From an uncultured Phocaeicola sp. (GTDB taxonomy: Bacteria > Bacteroidota > Bacteroidia > Bacteroidales > Bacteroidaceae): a stretch of 64,000 bases of DNA. Below the pieces are notes generated by a model. That model made no database searches and was not told the DNA's origin. It saw only the letters and a program-made list of their open reading frames with translations. Shown one piece after another: positions 55,609 through 64,000 of the stretch (positions within the stretch are counted from its first letter, which is position 1; each line of letters opens with the position of its first letter). The position numbers and the translations under genes were made by a program. The stretch covers positions 49,762 through 113,761 of the forward strand of contig CAUBDX010000003.1 in the NCBI GenBank assembly GCA_958434805.1. Direction: 5' to 3'.

Positions 55609-56964
55609 TTACCTCTCTTTGATAATACTTACACAGCCGGCACCGATAATCAGGAACACTCCAGCCAATACCAGCATGTTTACTTCCGGAGCGACACTAC
55701 CCGGACTGGTAAATATCTTCAGTACGATACCTCCTAAAGAAGCTGCGACAATCTGTGGAACACAAATAGTTCCATTGAATAATCCCAGATAGGTTCCCAT
55801 ATGTCCTCCTGTTAATGCATTGGTCAGAATGGTAAAGGGAAGGGCCAGCATGGCTGCCCATGCACAACCTATCAGGATGAAGGATGCAAATAAAGCATAT
55901 TGATTATGGATAAAGAAAATGGAGATGAATCCAATGCCTCCCAATACCAGACTGAGTACGTAGGCAAGTTTGCGGTTCTGAATCATCGGGATGATCGTTG
56001 CCCAAATAACGGAACCGATGGCTTGGACAGCAAATAAGATCCCGACCCAATCTCCCGCTGTCTGGTATTGTGCGGATTGTGTATCCAGTACCACTCTGGA
56101 AACACCGTTTGTCATGGTTGTTATGACCGGTGTGTCGAACACATTCAAAGCAACTGTTCCATTGGTGTAAGTCCACATGAACATGAAGGCTGCCCAGCAG
56201 AAAAATTGTACCAGTCCTACTGTCCAAAAGGCTTTGGGAGCCTTGACCAGCAATTTGAACATATTTGTCTTTTCTTTTTTGCTTTCATGGGTGATGCCAT
56301 GATATGTTGCATATTCTTCGGGAGGAAATTCCTTTACTTTGGCCGAAGTATAGATCACGCATAGAATCAGTATCAATGCGCCGATGTAGAAAGAATAGAT
56401 GACAGAGTCGGGAATAACACCTTTGGGAGCAATATTACTGATGCCGATGGCGGCAAAAATAAACGGGAAAAGATATCCTGCCAGACTGCCGGCATTACAG
56501 AGAAAACTCTGAATGGAGTAAGCCAGTCCTTTTTGTTTTTCATTCACCATATCGCCCACCATCATCTTGAAGGGCTGCATGGCCATATTGATAGAGGTAT
56601 CAAGGAACATCAGTGATATCAGACCGAATACCATAGCTGCACTGACTGTCATTCCGAAACTACCTGCATTAGGGAGCAGGCACATGACGCAGACAGCAAC
56701 CAGAGCTCCTGCAAACAGATAGGGGATACGCCGTCCGAAACGCGTCCAAGTGCGGTCACTCAGTGCGCCTATGATGGGTTGGACGATGATTCCTGCCAGC
56801 GGAGGTAATATCCAAAAATAGCTTAAACTGTGTGGGTCTGCTCCCAAAGTGGAAAAGATACGGCTGATATTCGCGCTTTGCAAAGCGTAGGCTATCTGCA
56901 CGCCAAAGAATCCGAAACTAATATTCCATAGTTTCCAGAAACCTAAATCGGGAATTTTTTTCAT
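55609..56964 (-). CDS. SLC45-like MFS sugar transporter
   Basis: 451-residue inner membrane carrier with about 12 helices. The start MKKIPDLGFWKLWNISFGFFGVQIAYALQ and the loop GALSDRTWTRFGRRIPYLFAG are typical of the GPH/SLC45-like disaccharide carriers found in Bacteroides. Maltose or malto-oligosaccharide uptake is inferred from its place 73 nt downstream of malQ on the same strand. The substrate is not proven. Confidence 0.85.
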   Translation of the reverse strand: MKKIPDLGFWKLWNISFGFFGVQIAYALQSANISRIFSTLGADPHSLSYFWILPPLAGIIVQPIIGALSDRTWTRFGRRIPYLFAGALVAVCVMCLLPNAGSFGMTVSAAMVFGLISLMFLDTSINMAMQPFKMMVGDMVNEKQKGLAYSIQSFLCNAGSLAGYLFPFIFAAIGISNIAPKGVIPDSVIYSFYIGALILILCVIYTSAKVKEFPPEEYATYHGITHESKKEKTNMFKLLVKAPKAFWTVGLVQFFCWAAFMFMWTYTNGTVALNVFDTPVITTMTNGVSRVVLDTQSAQYQTAGDWVGILFAVQAIGSVIWATIIPMIQNRKLAYVLSLVLGGIGFISIFFIHNQYALFASFILIGCAWAAMLALPFTILTNALTGGHMGTYLGLFNGTICVPQIVAASLGGIVLKIFTSPGSVAPEVNMLVLAGVFLIIGAGCVSIIKER

Positions 56965-57001
56965 GGTATGTGTGTTATTGATTATCGTTGGGGTAGGGAG
57001 T

Positions 57002-57032
57002 CACCACAGACAGCCCCAGGCTGTCTGTGGTG
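57002..57032. repeat. Perfect 14-bp hairpin between malQ and the MFS gene
   Basis: CACCACAGACAGCC (57002-57015), loop of 3, GGCTGTCTGTGGTG (57019-57032). No T-tract on the minus strand, so more likely a processing or stability element than a full terminator. Confidence 0.75.
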
Positions 57033-57037
57033 GATGG

Positions 57038-59716
57038 TTAGAATCTGCCGGTGGTGTCAATCATCTCTACCAGCTTTTCATTGAACTTCTTGTTCTTTAT
57101 CAGTTCTTCCAAAGTGAGATGCATACGATATCTCCAGTAATGTCTTGGATTGGCAGGTACGTTGATACGTTCCGCGTTCACATCGGGATAGCGGATTTCT
57201 TCGTCTATTGACAGCCAGTCCTGAAAGGACAGGATGCACAGCAATGACGGACATTCCAGATGGTGGCGTACTATTTCCTCGCAAACCCATCCCGGAGCTG
57301 AAACCGGAACTTCTCCCCAGTGTCCCATTACATGGTTGTAGTAGCGGCAGGTCTGTTCGTAATCTTCTTCCCACCATCCCCGCAGAGTAGACATGTCATG
57401 AGTGGAAATAGTACAGACCGAGCGGTACGGATATTCCCACACGTGACCGAACTCGTGTTTGGGATTCTTGGGCATACGTTGGATTTCCAGACTGAGTATT
57501 TGCAACTGGTCCATTACCCAAGGCACACAGTCGGGAACCATTCCTAAATCCTCTCCGCACACCAGCATAGAAGTGGCTTGTGTCAGGATAGGCAGCTTTT
57601 TCATCGCTTCCTGATACCAGAACTGGTTATGGCGTTGGTAATAATAATGATTATACAGACGGTTGAAAGCATCTTTCTCCTTCCAGTCGAGGCGCCCGAA
57701 GATGAAATCATTCTGAACGGCAATTCTTGGATGGTACATGGAGGGGTGCTTGCGGTCGGGAACAAATAATACATTGCTTATCAAGGCATATACTCCCTCG
57801 CGTATATGGATACTTTCTTCATCTTTCTTATCGGAGAAATAAGCCTCCACTTTGCGTTGGGTATCATATTCCGGGCGCATTTCATAAATGTCATCGTGAG
57901 CATGTTGTACGAATGTTTCTTTTACAAAGGAAGCTTTGTCACCAAACATCTTGTTTAGCATCTCTTCGTTGATGAACGGTTTGGTCATGAAGTCCTTTTG
58001 GAACGGCAGCCCGTAACTTTGAATTTCGTCCACACTCATAGGCAATGCCGGTACAAACTGTCCCAGCAAACCATGTACCGAATGAGATGGGATTTCCCAG
58101 ATACGGAAGAAACCAAGAATATGGTCTATGCGGTAAGCTGTGAAATACTCTGCCATTTTGCGGAAACGCTTCTGCCACCATTGGTAGTTGTCTTGTTCCA
58201 TTACCTCCCAATTATAGGTGGGAAAGCCCCAGTTCTGTCCGTTCACGGAGAATGCGTCGGGCGGTGCGCCTGCCTGACCGTTCATGTTGAAATAATACGG
58301 CTCAATCCATGCCTCCACACTGTTGCGGCTGATGCCGATAGGGATATCACCTTTAAAGATAATACCTTTTTCGCGGGCATAGTTTCCTGCATCAAGTAAT
58401 TGGATATGTAAATGGTACTGTGTGTAGTAGTAAAAGGCGATTTCTTCATAACAAGAGCTGTCCGGTGCGCATAAGGTTGCTATTTCTTCTGCCTTGTACT
58501 CTGTATGCTCAGGCCATTGGCTGAAATCCGGAGTGCCATACAGATCTCTTAGATAGCTGAATGCGGCGTATGGCAGCAGCCAATGTTCATTTTCTTCAAA
58601 GAATTTTTTGAATTCGGCCGAAGCCAGCACTTTCCTTCCGGTTTGTTGGAACATCACTTTCAAATAGGCACGTTTGGCATTGTTCACTTCTTCATAATCT
58701 ATTTGGGGAAGAGCGTTCAATTCTTGCCGGCGGGCTTCAAAAACAGCCAAAGCTTCCTTATCCTTCATCTTACCCAGCTGGTTCAGGTCAATATACATCG
58801 GGTGGAATGCATAAATGGAAATACTGTTGTAGGGATAAGAATCCATCCAGGTATGGGTAATGGTCGTATCGTTGATAGGGAGGATTTGTACAGCTTGCTG
58901 GTGGGTCTTTGCCGCCCAGTCTATCAGTTTCTTCAAATCTCCGAAATCTCCTACTCCAAAACTTTTCTCACTGCGGAGAGAAAATACAGGGATAGCTGTT
59001 CCCGCCACTTTACGGGCCGATGAAGTGAAATGAACTTCAGTTTCCGGTGTCAGGTAAATTTCTCCTTTTTTTAATTCCGGATTATTAAGCATCCGGTTGT
59101 CGTGGTTCTCCCATTCCTCTACCTGCTTGCTGTCGGCGTTGCAGGCTACGAACTTATAACTTAGCGGAAACTCCAAAGTAGAAACATTCAGTGTGATGGT
59201 CCACTCGTTCGGTTGTATTTCTTCCATCAGGACCGTCTTTTGAATATCCCAATTGCCTAAAGCCGGGCAATCTCCGCTGATAGCCAGCACTTGACGCTTA
59301 TGATGCAGACAAGGGCATAAGGCCCGGAAAGTAATGCTTCCATCGGCGCTTGCTGTGACTTTTATAGTTGTCTCAGACTGATAATCACCACTGAAGGCGG
59401 AACTGTATAAGTAAGATTCAGCCGGAAGGTCTTTCCAGAAATCATTTAATATGTAGTGGCAGTTTTTCTTTTTTCCGGGGCAAAACAAATGAGCCATGGT
59501 TCCGCTTTCACGGCGGATGCACTGTCCGTCACGATATACTCCATAGCGGTAGGAAACAGGCACGCATGCAGGGAGGTCCGGCATTTCAGCTTCACCTTCC
59601 CAATGTTCCCCGTTTGGAGTGCGAAGGATGATAGGTTCACTATTGTTTCCGTCCAGTATCACCCCCAGTTCTTCTCCCCAGGCTGTACGGTATTCAATTC
59701 GAAATGTGAGTTTCAT
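57038..59716 (-). CDS. malQ: 4-alpha-glucanotransferase with two N-terminal starch-binding modules
   Basis: GH77 amylomaltase (disproportionating enzyme) that transfers glucan chains between malto-oligosaccharides, releasing glucose. 892 residues with no signal peptide, so cytoplasmic. Two CBM20 modules (about residues 1-105 and 125-235; ALGNWDIQKTVLM) precede the catalytic barrel, a layout like plant DPE2. Catalytic residues are Asp531 (AYRIDHILGFFR, nucleophile), Glu722 (CGEDLGMVPD, acid/base) and Asp774 (STHDMSTLRGWW). The SLC45-like carrier follows. Confidence 0.95.
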   Translation of the reverse strand: MKLTFRIEYRTAWGEELGVILDGNNSEPIILRTPNGEHWEGEAEMPDLPACVPVSYRYGVYRDGQCIRRESGTMAHLFCPGKKKNCHYILNDFWKDLPAESYLYSSAFSGDYQSETTIKVTASADGSITFRALCPCLHHKRQVLAISGDCPALGNWDIQKTVLMEEIQPNEWTITLNVSTLEFPLSYKFVACNADSKQVEEWENHDNRMLNNPELKKGEIYLTPETEVHFTSSARKVAGTAIPVFSLRSEKSFGVGDFGDLKKLIDWAAKTHQQAVQILPINDTTITHTWMDSYPYNSISIYAFHPMYIDLNQLGKMKDKEALAVFEARRQELNALPQIDYEEVNNAKRAYLKVMFQQTGRKVLASAEFKKFFEENEHWLLPYAAFSYLRDLYGTPDFSQWPEHTEYKAEEIATLCAPDSSCYEEIAFYYYTQYHLHIQLLDAGNYAREKGIIFKGDIPIGISRNSVEAWIEPYYFNMNGQAGAPPDAFSVNGQNWGFPTYNWEVMEQDNYQWWQKRFRKMAEYFTAYRIDHILGFFRIWEIPSHSVHGLLGQFVPALPMSVDEIQSYGLPFQKDFMTKPFINEEMLNKMFGDKASFVKETFVQHAHDDIYEMRPEYDTQRKVEAYFSDKKDEESIHIREGVYALISNVLFVPDRKHPSMYHPRIAVQNDFIFGRLDWKEKDAFNRLYNHYYYQRHNQFWYQEAMKKLPILTQATSMLVCGEDLGMVPDCVPWVMDQLQILSLEIQRMPKNPKHEFGHVWEYPYRSVCTISTHDMSTLRGWWEEDYEQTCRYYNHVMGHWGEVPVSAPGWVCEEIVRHHLECPSLLCILSFQDWLSIDEEIRYPDVNAERINVPANPRHYWRYRMHLTLEELIKNKKFNEKLVEMIDTTGRF

Positions 59717-60043
59717 GTTATTATTCGAGTTAAATGGTTTAATGTCCCAAAATTAAGACTTTCTGGCAGAATATCGTCTTTCATCCAATTAATTTATAAG
59801 AAAAATGAATGAGGTTATGTTTGTTACCGGCGGTGAACTATTACAATTTCTGCCCATTTCATCGAAAAAAAGAGTCGGTATGAGTATCTGTTTCTTCGGG
59901 CATTTAAAGGAGGAAAAATATAAATGGGGTCAGGTTGGTTTTCATTGATAAAAAAGCCCCGATCCAGAGAAAAGCAGGATCGGGGCTACCTCAAATTGTA
60001 AGATGTGAGGATGGATTTTGATTAAAAAATAATGAATGAAAAA
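59717..60043. other. malQ-gyrB intergenic region
   Basis: 327 nt with the gyrB terminator (59955-59987). A plus-strand ORF of 47 codons (59805-59948, MNEVMFVTGGELL...) is present but lacks other support. Confidence 0.4.
59955..59987 (-). terminator. Rho-independent terminator of gyrB
   Basis: Perfect 11-bp stem AGCCCCGATCC (59955-59965) / GGATCGGGGCT (59977-59987) followed on the minus strand by six T residues. Confidence 0.92.
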
Positions 60044-62038
<1,995 letters not shown>

Positions 62039-62039
62039 T

Positions 62040-62047
62040 CAAAGATA
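62040..62047 (-). promoter_or_regulatory. Probable -7 element of gyrB
   Basis: Minus-strand TATCTTTG, 31 nt before the start codon. Confidence 0.55.
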
Positions 62048-62404
62048 CGAAAAATTGCTGAGACAGGCAGCTTTTATGGACTAAAAAACGTAAAAAAGAG
62101 GGGATTGGACAGGTTTGGAATGAGGTCTGTCCGTGAACGCCGGGAAAAGTAGGGGAGTGATGTATTTATTTCGAGGGTAAGTCTTCTGAAGATTAATGGG
62201 GCTTCTTTTTCCTTCAAATCCTTCATTGACGCTTAACAGGCTTTTTATCAGCATCTTATCATGTATGATTCTCTTCTAAATCCTTCATGAATGCTTCAGA
62301 TTCTTCAGGGCTGTTTTCCGCGGAGCGAGGACTTGCGTATTTTTTCGATGTTACGTTTGCAATATGTATTGCTTGTGTTTTATGAAACACATAAAAAGAC
62401 AAAA

Positions 62405-62426
62405 GGCCGGATTGAAAAATCCTGCC
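62405..62426 (-). terminator. Terminator of rpsT
   Basis: GGCCGGATT (62405-62413) pairs with AATCCTGCC (62418-62426) with one mismatch; TTTTGTCTTTTT follows on the minus strand. Confidence 0.8.
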
Positions 62427-62454
62427 TATTTTATCTTTTAGTTTAAGACTTTGC

Positions 62455-62709
62455 TTAAGCGAGTTTGCTAATGTAAGCAGCCAATTTTGACTTCAAGTTA
62501 GCAGCTTTGTTCTTGTGTATGATATTGGTCTTAGCAAGCTTGTCCAACATCTTCTGAACGCCCGGATACATTGCAACAGCTTCTGCCTTGTCAGTAGTTG
62601 CACGAAGTTTTTTAACAGTGTTACGCATTGTTTTTGCATAATATCTGTTATGAAGTCTTCTCTTCTCTTCCTGTCTGATTCTCTTTAATGATGATTTGTG
62701 ATTTGCCAT
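62455..62709 (-). CDS. rpsT: 30S ribosomal protein S20
   Basis: 84 residues, strongly basic, mostly helical, beginning [20 protein letters not shown], the conserved S20 start that binds 16S rRNA. The end [19 protein letters not shown] is equally typical. It lies 42 nt after tRNA-Glu and probably shares its promoter. Confidence 0.97.
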   Translation of the reverse strand: MANHKSSLKRIRQEEKRRLHNRYYAKTMRNTVKKLRATTDKAEAVAMYPGVQKMLDKLAKTNIIHKNKAANLKSKLAAYISKLA

Positions 62710-62751
62710 TTCGACTAATCTTTAATTTTGTTCTTTTATTATTTTTATTTG

Positions 62752-62823
62752 TAGCCCGTGGGGGAATCGAACCCCCCTTTCAAGAATGAAAATCTTGCGT
62801 CCTAACCGATAGACGAACGGGCC
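62752..62823 (-). tRNA. tRNA-Glu (anticodon TTC)
   Basis: Cloverleaf of 72 nt on the minus strand: acceptor GGCCCGT / ACGGGCT, anticodon stem CAAGA / TCTTG with loop TTTTCAT giving anticodon TTC, and T-arm GGGGG-TTCGATT-CCCCC. The CCA end is not encoded. It is transcribed ahead of rpsT. Confidence 0.96.
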
Positions 62824-62889
62824 GAGCCTTGATTCTGCCGAGCCTTAGCTTGGCTTGCTTTCGGAGAGTGTTTTTCTCTTTTGCGGTTG

Positions 62890-62920
62890 CAAAGGTAGGA
62901 ACTCTTTTTGAATTGACAAA
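62890..62920 (-). promoter_or_regulatory. Promoter of tRNA-Glu and rpsT
   Basis: Minus-strand TTTG (62917-62920), exactly 19 nt, then TACCTTTG (62890-62897): a textbook Bacteroides promoter. Confidence 0.88.
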
Positions 62921-62974
62921 ATATTCGGCATATTTTTTTTGTAAATACGTGCATTTTCATCTAAAAACCCTATT

Positions 62975-63003
62975 TTTGTATGTTCCAACGATGCGTATAT
63001 TTG
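62975..63003 (+). promoter_or_regulatory. Promoter of recO
   Basis: TTTG (62975-62978), 17 nt, TATATTTG (62996-63003), 63 nt before the chosen start. Confidence 0.7.
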
Positions 63004-63066
63004 TGTGGAAAAGCAAAAAACGTATTGCGGACAACGATTACCCAGTATATAAAAGAGAGAAAGAGT

Positions 63067-63792
63067 ATGCTTCAAAAGACGGTGGGAATTGTACTTCATA
63101 CCTTAAAATACAATGATACTTCGAATATCGTTGATATTTATACGCGCGAGAATGGCCGTGCGTCTTTTCTTGTGTCTGTTCCCCGTTCACGGAAATCGGC
63201 GGTGAAGACGGTATTGTTCCAGCCGCTTTCCATGATAGAGTTTGAAGCGGATTATCGTCCGATGTCCAATTTGTATCGTATAAAAGAAGCGAAGTCGTGG
63301 TATCCTTTCCGCACGTTGCCATACGATCCTTATAAATCTTCCATTGCCATGTTCTTGGCGGAATTTCTGTATCGTGCTTTGCGTGAAGAAGCGGAGAACG
63401 GGCCGTTGTTTGCTTATTTGGAGCATTCTATCCGGTGGCTGGACGAATGCGACAGAAGTTTCTCCAATTTTCATTTGGTTTTTCTGATGCGTTTTTCACG
63501 TTTCCTCGGTCTGTATCCTAATACGGAGGATTATAGGGAAGGATGCTTTTTTGATATGCTGAATGCCTGCTTCGTGTCTGTCCGGCCATTACATGGCGCT
63601 TTTTTGAAACCGGAGGAGGCTTCACGTATCAACCTTTTAATGCGTATGAATTATGAAACAATGCATCTTTTTACTATGAGCCGTCTGGAGCGTAACCGCT
63701 GTCTGGTTATTATGAATGATTACTATCGTTTGCATCTGCCGGATTTTCCGGTGCTGAAATCGCTGGATGTGCTGAAAGAGTTGTTCTCGTGA
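63067..63792 (+). CDS. recO: DNA repair protein RecO
   Basis: Recombination mediator that, with RecR, loads RecA on SSB-coated single-stranded DNA. The start [19 protein letters not shown] (63067) is the family N-terminus and follows an A/G-rich stretch; the ATG at 62980 lies inside the promoter. 241 residues: N-terminal OB-fold (residues 1-80) and helical C-terminal domain. No CxxC zinc pair is visible. Array C begins 51 nt after the stop. Confidence 0.93.
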   Translation: MLQKTVGIVLHTLKYNDTSNIVDIYTRENGRASFLVSVPRSRKSAVKTVLFQPLSMIEFEADYRPMSNLYRIKEAKSWYPFRTLPYDPYKSSIAMFLAEFLYRALREEAENGPLFAYLEHSIRWLDECDRSFSNFHLVFLMRFSRFLGLYPNTEDYREGCFFDMLNACFVSVRPLHGAFLKPEEASRINLLMRMNYETMHLFTMSRLERNRCLVIMNDYYRLHLPDFPVLKSLDVLKELFS

Positions 63793-63843
63793 AATCCTTT
63801 CTATCTGGATGTGTTCATGTTCACGCCTTTTTTTATTTATCGT

Positions 63844-63931
63844 TTCACATTAGTGAGGAAGCTTTAGCACTCTAGTGATGAAGTTTCATCATCCTAGTGA
63901 AACAACTTCATCACTAAAGTGAAACGATGAA
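63844..63931. repeat. 4 x 22-bp tandem array C
   Basis: AGTGA recurs at 63852, 63874, 63896 and 63918, exactly 22 bp apart. Each unit has a CACnnnAGTG-like dyad (TTCACATTAGTGAG, ATCACTAAAGTGAA). Units 3 and 4 end in CTTC and ATGAA, as in array B. No gene follows up to the window end. Confidence 0.8.
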
Positions 63932-64000
63932 TTAGTCTAGGAAGCAAGTAAGCATTCGGCCTCGTGCGTGTTTTTTTCCCCTCTTTTCCTTCCTACCTTT

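Noticed and set aside
57038..59716. Treating malQ as part of the sus operon
   Set aside because: It is separated by the S-layer-like region and lacks the shared 18-bp box in the stretch upstream of its start.
63844..63931. Short CRISPR array (22-bp period)
   Set aside because: The period is too short for repeat plus spacer and the units are degenerate throughout; the same holds for arrays A and B.

Overview
The window comes from a member of the Bacteroidaceae (Bacteroides or Phocaeicola). The evidence is the chromosomal infB, suf, gyrB, rpsT and recO genes, many SusC/SusD-type proteins and lipoproteins, promoters with a TAnnTTTG -7 element, weak ribosome binding sites, and a complete starch utilisation (Sus) locus whose catalytic residues fall at, or one residue from, the numbering known for B. 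thetaiotaomicron SusB and SusG.

Layout. 1-7942: 3' part of infB, cvpA-like, then sufBCDS (iron-sulfur cluster assembly), closed by a strong terminator. 7943-8818: a gene-free, repeat-rich stretch holding a 4 x 22-bp array, a 304-bp element with long terminal inverted repeats, and three further hairpins. 8819-9241: GNAT acetyltransferase. 9400-22052: a polysaccharide utilisation region on the minus strand. It has a TPR/HTH membrane regulator, a SusC/SusD pair, then a separate unit in which a split lysine exporter (lysO) is packed tightly against a GH2 beta-galactosidase and a GH63-like glycosidase. 22154-27103: rnhB, then fucR-fucI-fucP on the minus strand. 27552-34131 (plus strand): gpmI, a DUF3109 protein, an OprO/OprP-type porin, a second 4 x 22-bp array, then a subtilase lipoprotein with a C-terminal domain like a type IX secretion signal, followed at once by a PorV-like outer membrane protein. 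34218-51285: the Sus locus susABCDEFG with an added GH53 galactanase at its end, and divergent susR. 51775-55156: an S-layer-like lipoprotein and a small AraC-type regulator below what looks like an invertible promoter in the OFF orientation. 55609-59716: malQ and an SLC45-like sugar transporter. 60044-63792: gyrB, rpsT, tRNA-Glu and recO. A third 4 x 22-bp array follows recO.

How it fits together. SusD, E, F and G capture and cut starch at the cell surface, SusC imports the oligosaccharides, SusA and SusB degrade them in the periplasm, and MalQ plus the SLC45-like carrier can take up and disproportionate the products. The susA and susC promoters share an 18-bp box at identical spacing, the likely SusR site. 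FucR, FucI and FucP handle host-derived fucose, but fucA and fucK are absent here.

The most unusual signals are the candidate phase-variable promoter at 54935-55156, the three 4 x 22-bp arrays that lie just past gene ends, the subtilase/PorV-like pair, and the MITE-like element after sufS.
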